NCBI RefSeq assembly: GCF_947499065.1
Contig: NZ_CANMMT010000002.1
Coordinates: forward strand, 123,313-187,312
From: an uncultured Tenacibaculum sp.
Lineage (GTDB): Bacteria > Bacteroidota > Bacteroidia > Flavobacteriales > Flavobacteriaceae
Direction: 5' to 3'
DNA: 64,000 nt
Positions 37,663-46,279 of this stretch are shown piece by piece. Made by a program: the position numbers and the translations under genes. The notes below the pieces were generated by a model, which did not search any database, had not been told where the DNA came from, and saw only the letters and a program-made list of their open reading frames with translations. The first letter of the stretch is position 1; the number at the start of each line of letters is the position of its first letter.

Positions 37663-37694
37663 AAAAAGAAGACTCCCTAAGGAATCTTCTTTTT
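37663..37694 (-). terminator. Terminator downstream of peptide gene 3
   Basis: Leftward AAAAAGAAGATTCCTTAGGG pairs with GAGTCTTCTTTTT and runs into T, about 80 bp past the stop of the peptide gene. Confidence 0.65.
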
Positions 37695-37772
37695 AAATAA
37701 AGAGGAAAGTATTATACACTAATATTTAAACAATTAGAATTATAATTACCCTACTCAATTAAAGTGAATTTA

Positions 37773-37952
37773 TTATAACAAAATACATCCACCCCATGCA
37801 TAACATCTACATGGCTCTCTTAGTTCGTGTCCACCAGGTAGTGTAAGGCAACAAGTTGAAGGACCACATTGTTGCCAACCAATACCACCATTGATTGTTT
37901 TTTGTTCTTTTTTGTTTAAGATCGTACCTAAGTTTGAAACGTTTTTTAACAT
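37773..37952 (-). CDS. Double-glycine leader peptide 3 (6-Cys core)
   Basis: 59 residues from the ATG at 37952; the eight codons open upstream are excluded because they lie in the leader region of the transcript. The leader MLKNVSNLGTILNKKEQKT ends INGG. The 36-residue core (IGWQQCGPSTCC...GGCILL) has six cysteines including a vicinal pair and is rich in Gly/Trp. Regulon promoter present. No modification enzyme is nearby, so the core is more likely disulfide-bonded than lanthionine-bridged. Confidence 0.77.
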   Translation of the reverse strand: MLKNVSNLGTILNKKEQKTINGGIGWQQCGPSTCCLTLPGGHELREPCRCYAWGGCILL

Positions 37953-37973
37953 GATTAGTTTTTTTAAGTTTCT

Positions 37974-38045
37974 CAAATCTAGGTAGTTAATTTTTTAAAT
38001 AGACTTAAAAAACCATAATAAAAGTATGGATTTACCTTACTTTTT
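37974..38045 (-). promoter_or_regulatory. Peptide-regulon promoter (peptide 3)
   Basis: TAGATTTG at 37974-37981; operator AAGTAAGG-TAAAT-CCATACTT then TTATGG ending at 38013; offset 32. Confidence 0.7.
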
Positions 38046-38069
38046 TATATGGATGAAATTAATTTAAAC

Positions 38070-38173
38070 AAATAAAAATGAAAAGAAGCTGTCCCCCCGG
38101 AGCACTTCTTTTCCTATTTTAACTAACTAATCAATCAATTTATTAAAAATGAAAAAACAAAACTTTTAAAATT
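38070..38173 (-). ncRNA. Putative small RNA, GAAAAGAAGT family, copy 2
   Basis: The leftward -7 box TATCTTTG (38180-38187) is followed by GAAGTATAATTTTAAAAG, ATTGATTAGTTAGTT, and a terminator stem GAAAAGAAG/CTTCTTTTC (38080-38113) whose loop holds six G. It is the closest relative of the copy at 26665: the first 14 bases after the box are identical. Confidence 0.6.
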
Positions 38174-38292
38174 ATACTTCAAAGATAATAGGAGATAGAA
38201 GTGTAATTATTGATGTTTAGATGAAAGAACCAAAGATATAGATGAAGGAACTTTAAGGTTATTTGAAAATCTAGTTAGGCTTTAAAAAATAA

Positions 38293-38311
38293 AAGCGGGA
38301 TAATCCCGCTT
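38293..38311 (-). terminator. Terminator of peptide gene 4
   Basis: AAGCGGG-ATAAT-CCCGCTT with a leftward TTTTATTTTTT tail. It has the same ATAAT loop as the terminator at 37327. Confidence 0.8.
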
Positions 38312-38320
38312 AAAAACTTT

Positions 38321-38476
38321 TTAAAATGGTTGTGGACAACCTTGTGGTAAGTGACAACACCAATCAGTACTTGAATCCGCACTAAAAGTACAATCAATTA
38401 TAGTAAAACCTCCATTGATAGTTTTTTGTTCTGTTTTGTCTAGAATAGTTCCTAAGTTTGAAATGTTTTTTAACAT
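38321..38476 (-). CDS. Double-glycine leader peptide 4 (4-Cys core)
   Basis: 51 residues. The leader MLKNISNLGTILDKTEQKT ends INGG. The 28-residue core has four cysteines, one vicinal pair (DWCCHLP), and ends GCPQPF. It is too short for most gene callers. A -7 box TAGTTTTG (38498-38505) is present, but the regulon operator is not found at the expected place, so it may be constitutive or differently regulated. Confidence 0.75.
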   Translation of the reverse strand: MLKNISNLGTILDKTEQKTINGGFTIIDCTFSADSSTDWCCHLPQGCPQPF

Positions 38477-39142
38477 ATTATATAATTTTAATTTTTTCAA
38501 AACTATAAAATGAATGTAGGCTGAATGATGCTAATTCAAAAAAGCAAGTAACTAATGCATAAACGAGACTAAAGTTTAATTTGGTATGAAATAGAATAAA
38601 AAGCAATGAGGTATATTGTTAATTAATTTTAGGTGAATTCTCATTTTTATTCCCTTAAAACTCTGTGAAGTTATTCACCTAATTAATAATTAAAAAAACT
38701 CATTAATGAATTTTTTTTTGAAACTTTATAAAAATAGATTTTATGTATAAAGCTTTTAAAATTTTAATTTAATCAGGGGACCAAATTTAATTTATCCACA
38801 CCTCATTGCCAGATAAATATAGTAAAAAAAGAATACACTTTTTATAAAAAGATAAAAAAGATTTAATAAGTATAAAAAAGAAAAGAAGTAATCCGTTTTT
38901 AAAGGATACTTCTTTTCCAAACTAACTAATCAAATAAACAAACTATAATGAAACTTTTATTTCGTAATCTATATGGTAAAGATACAATAGGGAGGTAGTT
39001 TGTATAAGTATTATTCGATAAGATGAATAAAGGTATAGGTGAAATGTATTTAAATTTAAGTGAATAGAAAATACTTTATATATAGATAATGGTAATTGGT
39101 AAGAATCGATATTTTTGTTTTATTAATTAATAAAAAAATATT
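38477..39142. other. Intergenic region, mostly featureless apart from one small RNA
   Basis: It holds the promoter of peptide 4, the small RNA at 38868-38970, and a long-range inverted pair AGGTGAAT...ATTCACCT (38633-38680) of unknown meaning. No reading frame with coding character was seen on either strand. Confidence 0.4.
38868..38970 (-). ncRNA. Putative small RNA, GAAAAGAAGT family, copy 3
   Basis: The leftward -7 box is TATCTTTA (38977-38984). The 5' part differs from copies 1 and 2, but TTGATTAGTTAGTTTGG and the terminator GAAAAGAAGTA/TACTTCTTTTC (38880-38917, extended by ATCC/GGAT inside) are conserved. Confidence 0.55.
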
Positions 39143-40540
39143 ATGAAAAGGACAATTAAAATTACAGCTATTATTGTAATTGGATTTAGTTTAGTCGTTA
39201 ATGCTCAAGACAAAGTTTCTACTGAGAATGGAAATAAAACAGATTTTGTTTATAATAATGGAAAGGTAGGAATAGGAATAAGCACTCCAGATAAAAAGTT
39301 GACAGTGCTAGATAATATAAAAATTTTAAAATCAGGAAGTGGAAGGACTCAAGGAGATAAAGCAGAATTAATTTTTGGAGAAAAAAACTTAAATACTTAT
39401 ACAGGAAGTATAAGATTAGAAAATACAAATTCAAATCCAGGTTATGTGAATCCAAAAATGGTTTTTTCACTTCAAGAAAGAAATACATCAGAACTTAGCG
39501 AAGTTATTGATAGAATGACAATATCCCCTAGAGGTTATGTAGGAATTGGAACTTCAGATCCAAAATCTCAATTTCAAATAGCAGGAGGTTCAAATAACTG
39601 GGATGAATTTAAACAAGGTCATGTTTTAGGTACAATTCATTTAGATCCAGAGAATACTAGTGATAATTATGGGAATGCTATAACTTTTGGGGCTTCCGAT
39701 GCTTATGATGGAGAAACAGCGCAAGCTGGAATTTATGTTAGAAGTGATGGAAGTTATGGTACAAAAATGTACTTTTCAACAACAAACTCTTATGTGGCTG
39801 GACCAAAAACAGCTATGACTATTGATGCAAATGGTAAGGTGGGAATTGGATTAGGAGCTTTTAACCCTAAATCTCAACTGTACGTTACTGGAGGTTCAAA
39901 TGATTGGAACGAATTAAGTCAGGGACATGCTTTAGGAACTATTCACTTAGATCCAGAAAATACTAGTGATAATCATGGTAATGCTATAACATTTGGAGCT
40001 TCTGATGCTTATGATGGAGAAACAGCGCAAGCTGGAATTTATGTTAGAAGTGATGGGAGTTATGGTACAAAAATGTATTTTTCCACAACAAATTCTTATG
40101 TAGCAGGACCAAAAACAGCAATGTCTATTGATGCTTATGGAAGAATAGGAATTGGAACTACTACAACTGGAAACCATAAATTAGCAGTTGAAGGTTCAAT
40201 AGGAGCTAGAGAAATTAAAGTAGAGTCATCAGGATGGTCAGATTTTGTTTTTTATAAGGATTATAAATTACCAAGTTTAAAAGAGGTAGAAAATCATATT
40301 AAAGAGAAAGGGCATTTAAAGGATATTCCAAGTGCAAAAGAGATAGAGGAGAATGGGTTTTATTTAGGAAAAATGGATGCAAAATTGTTACAGAAAATCG
40401 AAGAGTTAACTTTATATACAATACAACAAGAAAAGAAAATTCTAAGTTTAGAAAAACAAAAAGTAAAATTACAAAAGCAAGAAAAACAAATAGAAGAGCT
40501 AAAATTGTTAGTTAAAAAACTTCTTGAAAAGAAAAATTAA
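39143..40540 (+). CDS. Secreted repeat protein with tail-fibre-like C-terminus
   Basis: A 465-residue exported protein (signal peptide 1-22, ending VVNAQ). It has GNGKVGIGISTPDKKL-type beta repeats and two nearly identical segments of about 90 residues (about 147-236 and 250-340, each with GTIHLDPENTSDN and AQAGIYVRSDGSYGTKMYF). A KLPSLKEVENHIKEKGHLKDIPSAKEI module and a C-terminal coiled coil (about 415-465) follow. This end is common in flavobacterial surface proteins related to tail-fibre/S74 chaperone regions, but no peptidase dyad is visible. Probably a trimeric surface or secreted protein. The 3' end is followed by a bidirectional terminator. Confidence 0.75.
   Translation: MKRTIKITAIIVIGFSLVVNAQDKVSTENGNKTDFVYNNGKVGIGISTPDKKLTVLDNIKILKSGSGRTQGDKAELIFGEKNLNTYTGSIRLENTNSNPGYVNPKMVFSLQERNTSELSEVIDRMTISPRGYVGIGTSDPKSQFQIAGGSNNWDEFKQGHVLGTIHLDPENTSDNYGNAITFGASDAYDGETAQAGIYVRSDGSYGTKMYFSTTNSYVAGPKTAMTIDANGKVGIGLGAFNPKSQLYVTGGSNDWNELSQGHALGTIHLDPENTSDNHGNAITFGASDAYDGETAQAGIYVRSDGSYGTKMYFSTTNSYVAGPKTAMSIDAYGRIGIGTTTTGNHKLAVEGSIGAREIKVESSGWSDFVFYKDYKLPSLKEVENHIKEKGHLKDIPSAKEIEENGFYLGKMDAKLLQKIEELTLYTIQQEKKILSLEKQKVKLQKQEKQIEELKLLVKKLLEKKN
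39590..40135 (+). repeat. Internal tandem duplication in the secreted repeat protein gene
   Basis: Two units of about 245 bp, 39590-39835 and 39895-40135, are very similar at DNA level (for example the shared stretch beginning GATGCTTATGATGGAGAAAC in both). This indicates a recent duplication within the gene. Confidence 0.7.
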
Positions 40541-40566
40541 TTTAGAGATAAAATAGGATAAACAAA

Positions 40567-40598
40567 AAATCAGCATTTTTATAAATGCTGATTTTTTT
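40567..40598. terminator. Bidirectional terminator
   Basis: The 12-bp stem AAATCAGCATTT/AAATGCTGATTT with loop TTAT and a long T run. It separates the rightward repeat protein from the leftward peptide gene 5. Confidence 0.85.
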
Positions 40599-40625
40599 TA
40601 TAAAGTAACCATGCTAATTAAATAT

Positions 40626-40811
40626 TTAGCATTTTTGAAAGAATCCTTCTACACAACAATAAGCATGAATTGTAATACAGTGTACAGGGCTTGGAAACAT
40701 ACTATTACATCTTTTTCCTTCGCTTGGACATATACTTGAAAGTCCACCATTAATACTTTTTTGTTCAGTTGCTTTTAAAATAGAACCTAAGTTTGTAATG
40801 TTTTTTAACAT
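40626..40811 (-). CDS. Double-glycine leader peptide 5 (6-Cys core)
   Basis: 61 residues. The leader MLKNITNLGSILKATEQKS ends INGG. The 38-residue core has six cysteines, including a vicinal pair (AYCCVEG) and a C-terminal Cys (FFQKC). Regulon promoter upstream, shared bidirectional terminator downstream. Confidence 0.77.
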   Translation of the reverse strand: MLKNITNLGSILKATEQKSINGGLSSICPSEGKRCNSMFPSPVHCITIHAYCCVEGFFQKC

Positions 40812-40833
40812 GATGTTAGTTTTTTAAGTTTCT

Positions 40834-40903
40834 CAAAATTAGATATAAAGAAATCTAGAAACGTATAAAAAACCATAGTAAAAGTAAGGATATTCCATAA
40901 TTC
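40834..40903 (-). promoter_or_regulatory. Peptide-regulon promoter (peptide 5)
   Basis: TAATTTTG at 40834-40841; operator TTATGG-AATAT-CCTTACTTTTACTATGG ending at 40873; offset 32. Confidence 0.68.
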
Positions 40904-40916
40904 TTAACCCAAAAAA

Positions 40917-40947
40917 AGGAGTTCAATAAAGAACTCCTTCAAATTGT
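40917..40947 (-). terminator. Orphan terminator hairpin
   Basis: AAGGAGTTC/GAACTCCTT with a leftward run of seven T. It lies upstream of the peptide 5 operator, so it ends some other leftward transcript, perhaps one beginning near 41000 that contains a GGGG motif. Confidence 0.55.
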
Positions 40948-41032
40948 TAAATTAACTCATTAGTATTATCCCCATAGCACTAACAAAGTATATTAGTAAG
41001 ACACTATAAAAAATAAAAAGTCACAAAATAAA

Positions 41033-41056
41033 AAAAAGCTCCCTGGGGAGCCATGA
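41033..41056 (-). terminator. Terminator-like hairpin of the GCTCC type
   Basis: Leftward GGCTCCCCAGGGAGC is followed by eight T and preceded by CACCCC, like the hairpins at 26903 and 27130. The 40812-41647 gap otherwise contains only this, the hairpin at 40917 and two small RNA copies. Confidence 0.5.
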
Positions 41057-41121
41057 AAAATAAGGGGTGTCACAATTTTATATACATAAGACACAGTTAT
41101 TTATGTTAAGTCACATATTGT

Positions 41122-41205
41122 TTAAAAAAGAAAAGAAGTTATCACCTCCAGACACTTCTTTTCTTATAATTAATTTATTTTAATGGGAAAACAAAACCTT
41201 TAATT
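41122..41205 (-). ncRNA. Putative small RNA, GAAAAGAAGT family, copy 4
   Basis: The leftward -7 box TATCTTTG (41212-41219), then TAGTGTAATTAAAGG, then terminator GAAAAGAAGT/ACTTCTTTTC (41130-41163) with the loop GTCTGGAGGTGATA, nearly the loop of copy 1. The promoter-proximal bases match the RNA at 26896, which links the two groups. Confidence 0.58.
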
Positions 41206-41422
41206 ACACTACAAAGATAATATTGGTTTGAGTTTTGTATTTATAAAATTAGTTGAAGAGTATTAAAGTATAGATGAATGAAGTGATTCTGATAATAAAA
41301 ACGAGTTTTAACTCATACATAATTTAGGTTGTAGTATTTTATGCGTTTTTTTAGAAAGATTAAAATTTTAAGAAAAATATTATGATTTTAAGAAAAATAT
41401 ATTGTATATTGTATTTGTCTTA

Positions 41423-41490
41423 TTGAGACGTCTTTAAGACTTCTTTTTCATAGCAATTTTCCCACTCAATTCTTTTGAGTGGGTTTTTAT
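41423..41490 (+). ncRNA. Putative small RNA, GAGACGTC/CATAGCAATTT family, copy B
   Basis: TGTATTTG (41410-41417, one mismatch from consensus) is followed by GAGACGTC, TTCTTTTTCATAGCAATTTT and the terminator CCCACTCAA/TTGAGTGGG with T run. It is identical to copy A over the 45 bases from CTTTTTC through the terminator stem, but on the opposite strand 12 kb away. Confidence 0.65.
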
Positions 41491-41647
41491 TTTTAAAATA
41501 GTTTTCTTTTTGATTAAGTATTATCTCTTAATAATTCTAGATATTTCTAATACTTGATTGTTGTCAAGATAGGTTGGGGTAACGCTATGTTATAGCTATT
41601 TTAGTATAAGGTATTATTCAAGAGATTAAAATATGTGAAAAATTAAT

Positions 41648-41869
41648 TTAAAACTGCGGTAATACACTAAGTTCGTTCTCAACACAAAAAAATTCATTAT
41701 TACTTATAAGTGATTGTACGTAGTAATCATAGTTAGCTTTTAGCTTATTATTCTCTTCTTGAAAATCTTTTTTTGTTTGAAGAATAATAACAACATCTGT
41801 TTCAGTTTCAAAAGGGTTTTTATTTGTATTAGAGTCGTAACCTAACTGTTCACCAATTTGATATTTCAT
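41648..41869 (-). CDS. Small peptide-regulon member without glycine leader
   Basis: 73 residues, soluble, with no signal peptide, no cysteine cluster and only one Cys. It starts MKYQIGEQLGYDSNTN and has a charged helix (LQTKKDFQEENNKLKANYDYY). The family is not recognised. It has the peptide-regulon operator at 41928-41962 and -7 box TATTTTTG at 41893-41900, exactly as the leader-peptide genes do, so it is predicted to be co-expressed with them. It may be an immunity, chaperone or regulatory partner, but this is inference. Confidence 0.6.
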   Translation of the reverse strand: MKYQIGEQLGYDSNTNKNPFETETDVVIILQTKKDFQEENNKLKANYDYYVQSLISNNEFFCVENELSVLPQF

Positions 41870-41892
41870 AATAATATTTTTTTTACTATGCT

Positions 41893-41962
41893 CAAAAATA
41901 GGATATTGTAAAAAAAATAAAAAAGGAAAAACCGTAATTATAGTATGGTTTTTCCTTAATTA
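41893..41962 (-). promoter_or_regulatory. Peptide-regulon promoter (gene at 41648)
   Basis: TATTTTTG at 41893-41900; operator TTAAGG-AAAAA-CCATACTATAATTACGG ending at 41932; offset 32. Confidence 0.68.
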
Positions 41963-42005
41963 TAAAGTACTTAAAAAAATATATTGTTTAAATAGATAAA
42001 CAAAT

Positions 42006-43925
42006 CTAATTTTCTATTTTCTCGAATAGAATAATTTTTTTTGAAAAATCAAAAGCAGAATTAACAACATCTTTATATAAATCATAGTATTTCTTATCAA
42101 TCTCTATTAAGGGATACTTTTCCGAAATTGTTATATTTAATATGTTTTCATCAACTTTATAATTAGAAACGAATTGAGCAGCTAATTTTTCATTGACTTT
42201 GAAAGAAGAAGAGTCTTTTAGTTTTTCAAGGTTTTTAATAGTATACCCATTAGGAATATGAACCTTAATATTATATTTATATTCATTAGGGTAAGATAAT
42301 TCTATAGGATTTATACGTTTTTCTTCTTGGTATAATTCACTTTGATTTCCTATTAATTTCCCTATATTAAAAATATAATTACCATTAACTTCTTCTAAAT
42401 ATTCTTCTGAAGAATATTCATAATCTATAATAAATGGGGTATTATTAATATTTAATTTAGGCTTATGGTTTTTCACAGAAAACTGAGTAAATTCAGCATC
42501 ATTAATTCCAGAAGCAGCTTCCATATCTCTAAACTTTTCTATGTTATTTTTTATAAAATATTGATATGCCATTCTAGAGTTGTTGGCTCTATAACCTGTA
42601 GTGGTATATGTACCTTTTACTTTTACATTCAAAAGATCAAAGTCAAGATTAGTTTCAATTTTTCTATCTATTAAAGTATGTTTTATATCTCCAGTTGGTA
42701 TATGGTCAAATTCATAATTATCGCTATTAATAAAAATTCCTTCATTATTACTATAACGCACAGGAGGATAACCTAATGAATGGTTATTTATAGATGGACA
42801 TAAGAATTTCTTATTATGAGGGAAAAATAGCATAGCTATTTCTAAATTAGTATTTGTAAAAAAATCTTTATCAAACTTGTTATAAAACCTATTTGAAGTT
42901 AAAACAATTTTATAAGGAATTTTATAATAATTAAATAAAGAGGTGTAAATTTTAATTATACCTATTTGACTTCCCTTTTTTTGTTTAAAAATAGTTTTAA
43001 TATTTTCAAAAATACTACCTCCTCTTTCTATTGTATAATTTTTATTTACATAATCAGAAACAGCAACAATTAAACTGTCTTTGTTATTAGTATTTGGAGA
43101 GTTTTTTTCAAAATCTGAAATTAGCTTCTTATATTTTTTTGGACGAACATTTATTAGATTATTCCTAACGGTAAAAGCAAAACTATTCCACTCATCATCA
43201 ACACCTACTAAAGCAGGTTTGGTTAAATAGACTACTTTCATTCGATTGGCATCTGAAGTAGATTGTTTTTCGTCTATCATTGCAGGAATGTTTTCTGCAA
43301 TAGCAGTATATGCATACTTCTTACCTGGAACTTTCTTTTTTTCTAGAGAAGGAAAACCATTATAACTTTTTACATTAGTAACAAAAAAAAATGGCTTTCT
43401 AATAATTACTTCAGCATTGTTTATCTTATAATCTTTTTGAACTAAAATAGTTCCAAGGGTAGATAGGTTTTTTCTTAAGGTATAAATAATTTCTAGTTGA
43501 GTATTTTTCTCAACTCCTTCAATAGCAAAAATTTTATAACGTCCATAACCTTTTACATCCTTAAGCTCTTTAATGTTTTTTTTATTTAAATTTATAATTC
43601 TTCCGTCAGGAAAAATAACACGGGCTTTTATATCTATAATTTTTTCAACACTTCTCATAGGAATGTATACTCTGTTATGTCGTTTTATTCCTTTGTCATT
43701 ATTTACTCTAACAATTCGATGGTGTGTATCGTATAAAGCTAATGGACCTATAAGAGGTTTGTGGTATTGAATTAAATGCTTTTCTTTAATTGCTACAGAA
43801 GAGAGTTTTTTATCTTCTTCCGAAAGTTTATGAAAAATAGGAGTTTTATCCCAATCATGAGATTTATATAATTGAGCAGATACTGTTACATTTATAAATA
43901 ATAGTAATAGAAGTATTTTTTTCAT
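42006..43925 (-). CDS. DUF3857/transglutaminase-like protein, probably inactive
   Basis: A 639-residue exported protein (signal peptide 1-18) with a DUF3857-type N-terminal beta domain (about 50-220) and a transglutaminase-fold middle. The position that should hold the catalytic cysteine reads KQKKGSQIGIIKIYTSLFNYY, so the Cys is missing while the helix after it is kept. His/Asp partners are also not clear. A C-terminal beta domain follows. It lies 4 bp after the related gene at 43930, so they form an operon and perhaps a complex. Function unknown; a pseudoenzyme partner is the best guess. Confidence 0.75.
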   Translation of the reverse strand: MKKILLLLLFINVTVSAQLYKSHDWDKTPIFHKLSEEDKKLSSVAIKEKHLIQYHKPLIGPLALYDTHHRIVRVNNDKGIKRHNRVYIPMRSVEKIIDIKARVIFPDGRIINLNKKNIKELKDVKGYGRYKIFAIEGVEKNTQLEIIYTLRKNLSTLGTILVQKDYKINNAEVIIRKPFFFVTNVKSYNGFPSLEKKKVPGKKYAYTAIAENIPAMIDEKQSTSDANRMKVVYLTKPALVGVDDEWNSFAFTVRNNLINVRPKKYKKLISDFEKNSPNTNNKDSLIVAVSDYVNKNYTIERGGSIFENIKTIFKQKKGSQIGIIKIYTSLFNYYKIPYKIVLTSNRFYNKFDKDFFTNTNLEIAMLFFPHNKKFLCPSINNHSLGYPPVRYSNNEGIFINSDNYEFDHIPTGDIKHTLIDRKIETNLDFDLLNVKVKGTYTTTGYRANNSRMAYQYFIKNNIEKFRDMEAASGINDAEFTQFSVKNHKPKLNINNTPFIIDYEYSSEEYLEEVNGNYIFNIGKLIGNQSELYQEEKRINPIELSYPNEYKYNIKVHIPNGYTIKNLEKLKDSSSFKVNEKLAAQFVSNYKVDENILNITISEKYPLIEIDKKYYDLYKDVVNSAFDFSKKIILFEKIEN

Positions 43926-43929
43926 AGGA

Positions 43930-45864
43930 TTATAATTTTTTTAAGATGATAGATTTTTTATTGTTTCTAGATAGTTTTTTAATAAATGTATTCCATGTAT
44001 CAATTTCTTCAACGGTAATTTTAAGTGTATTTATATAGATCTTTTTTTCTAAGATTATATAGTTGTTATCTATTTTGTAGTTTATTTCAAAACCAAACTT
44101 AGGGTTTTCAAAAGAACTGTTTTTAGGAATAAATTCATTAATATATCCTTCAGGTATTTTAAAAGAAGTTAGATATTTAGTTACGTATTTATAGTCTATT
44201 TTTTTTGCATATTTTTTTCGTTCATGTTTCACTAATTCTTTGGTGAGCAATTTATCTGTATTTAATTTGATAAATAACTGATTATCAATTTTACGAACAT
44301 GATTTTTAAAATTACTTTCAAATTGAATTTGAACGGTATCATTTTTTAGTGATAAACCAGAGAGTTTTTTTGTAGTAAATGTTGTTTTATGATTACCAAG
44401 TTTAAAAAAGGTTCTAATAAAGTCTTTATCTTTATCTTTTTTTCTATCAAAAGCATGACTAAAATCTAACTTTTTGTAGCCAGTAGTTTTAGCAACATGT
44501 TTTCCTTTTAGATTAAAATCTTCGTTAAAGTTGAATTCGGACTTAATTTCAGAATAGTTTTTTTCTTTTTCTACTTCTTCTACAACAGAAATTTTAAAAT
44601 CATTTTTTGATATTCCAATTAAAGCTTCTTTTCCTTGAATGAAAGGAGAGGGGTATCCAAAAGGAAGATACTCAGCAGTTGCATCTAAAAATAAAAATTT
44701 GTTATTCACTTTAACAGTGGTAATCATATGATTATCTGTATAAGTAGTAGGGAGTTCATAATAACTATATGGTTTAGAGCGTGTACCAATCCAAGTTAAA
44801 AAAGAAGGGATATTTGCATATTTCAGCATTTCATTTAAAATATTAGCCATGTCTTTACAATCACCATATTTTTTGGTAAATACATTAGCTGCATCTCTAG
44901 GAATAAAACCATTTAATCCATCTTCAAAAGCGATATAATTAATCTTTTCTTGGACAAAATAATAAATAGCTTTTATTTTTTCTTCATCAGTTTTTAAGCC
45001 TTTTATTAAGTTTGCTGTAATGTTTTTTATTTCTTCCTGGTTCGTTTTATTTATGTTGGTAATTAAAGATTGATACCATCCATATAAATCACTTACATTA
45101 TTTAAAACATTCTTCTTTTCTCCATTTATTTCATAAGATTTTACAAACACTGCTATTTGTGGAAGGTAATAAACAGGAGAGAAATCGTAATTAAATTTAG
45201 CTTTAGGAATATTTAAAAATTTCCATTTGTAAGTTGTAGTAGAATTTTCATTTACTTTTTTTGAATATTCTACATTTATGGTATCTAAGTTATAGCTTTT
45301 ATAAGCTATTTCAATACCTTTTTGGACAGTTACAGAAAATTCAGCATTAGCAATAGGAAAGTTATTAGAAAGATAAAAAGGATGGATAAAATGTGGATCT
45401 AGAGTGTTAATACTATAATCAAGATTTGTAATTGATTTTTCAGTTACAGCAGGAAAAGTAAATGTTTTTTGTTTTTGATCTCCAAAAAATATACCGTTTG
45501 ATATAATATCTTTATCGGAATAGTCATCTACCTTCCAAATATGATTATTTCTACGACTTCTATTTCTTAAATCATTGTTTATATTATTTGTTGAAGCTTC
45601 AATTTTATAGATTTCATGAAAATTATCATAATAAACCCCTGTGTTAGCAGAAGATTTTTTTTCATTTGTTATATAAAGCTTTCGTTTATTTACTACTCGT
45701 TTTATATCTAGTTTATTTTTTTTTAAGGAGATAAATAAATGTTCAGAAAGATTTAATCCAACAACATCTTCGTTAGGGTATTTTTGAATTAACTTATTTA
45801 TATCTTGGCTACTTACCGATTTTATTATAAGAAAAATCAGTGCTAAAAAAAGTTTGTTTTTCAA
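43930..45864 (-). CDS. DUF3857 and transglutaminase domain protein
   Basis: A 644-residue exported protein with a signal peptide (1-19), a DUF3857-like beta region (about 100-250) and a transglutaminase/papain-like core with the full triad: Cys in KKYGDCKDMANILNEML, His in TDNHMITTVKV, Asp in FLFLDATAEYLPFG. This family is frequent in Bacteroidota and presumed to act as a protease or cross-linking enzyme on surface or periplasmic peptides. It is first in a two-gene operon. A -7 box TAATTTTG (45988-45995) lies about 125 bp upstream, giving a leader that contains a small hairpin. Confidence 0.85.
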   Translation of the reverse strand: MKNKLFLALIFLIIKSVSSQDINKLIQKYPNEDVVGLNLSEHLFISLKKNKLDIKRVVNKRKLYITNEKKSSANTGVYYDNFHEIYKIEASTNNINNDLRNRSRRNNHIWKVDDYSDKDIISNGIFFGDQKQKTFTFPAVTEKSITNLDYSINTLDPHFIHPFYLSNNFPIANAEFSVTVQKGIEIAYKSYNLDTINVEYSKKVNENSTTTYKWKFLNIPKAKFNYDFSPVYYLPQIAVFVKSYEINGEKKNVLNNVSDLYGWYQSLITNINKTNQEEIKNITANLIKGLKTDEEKIKAIYYFVQEKINYIAFEDGLNGFIPRDAANVFTKKYGDCKDMANILNEMLKYANIPSFLTWIGTRSKPYSYYELPTTYTDNHMITTVKVNNKFLFLDATAEYLPFGYPSPFIQGKEALIGISKNDFKISVVEEVEKEKNYSEIKSEFNFNEDFNLKGKHVAKTTGYKKLDFSHAFDRKKDKDKDFIRTFFKLGNHKTTFTTKKLSGLSLKNDTVQIQFESNFKNHVRKIDNQLFIKLNTDKLLTKELVKHERKKYAKKIDYKYVTKYLTSFKIPEGYINEFIPKNSSFENPKFGFEINYKIDNNYIILEKKIYINTLKITVEEIDTWNTFIKKLSRNNKKSIILKKL

Positions 45865-46215
45865 AGCAATTTATACATTTTTACATCTTCTGATATGACT
45901 TAAATCTTATCAATACCTTTAAGATGCCCTTATTTAAAAGGATAGTTTAAGGTTTGTTTTCTTTATTTCTATTTTTAAATAGAAGCGCAAAATTATTGTT
46001 TTTTTCTAGTTGAGACAAATAGATTTAATTCTTTGTTTTTGTTGTAATTAAATGGAAGGTTATTCTGTTTTTTACAGAATATTGTAGAGTTATAAATTAT
46101 ATAAAAGAATTATAAAATTTCTAAAAGCAGTTAACTATAAAAAGAGTTTGATAAAGTAAAAAAAATAGCAAGAACAAGTAAATAATTTTTTCCCTTAAAT
46201 TCTTATTTAAATTAA

Positions 46216-46245
46216 AAAGTAGAACCATATTTAAGGTTCTACTTT
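46216..46245 (-). terminator. Terminator of peptide gene 6
   Basis: The 11-bp stem AAAGTAGAACC/GGTTCTACTTT; leftward tail TTTTAAT. The rest of the 45865-46279 gap holds the upstream promoter of the transglutaminase operon and a small TTCTGT/ACAGAA hairpin; nothing else was seen. Confidence 0.7.
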
Positions 46246-46279
46246 AAATTTTTATCTCAAGGGACTTTCTAATAATTAA

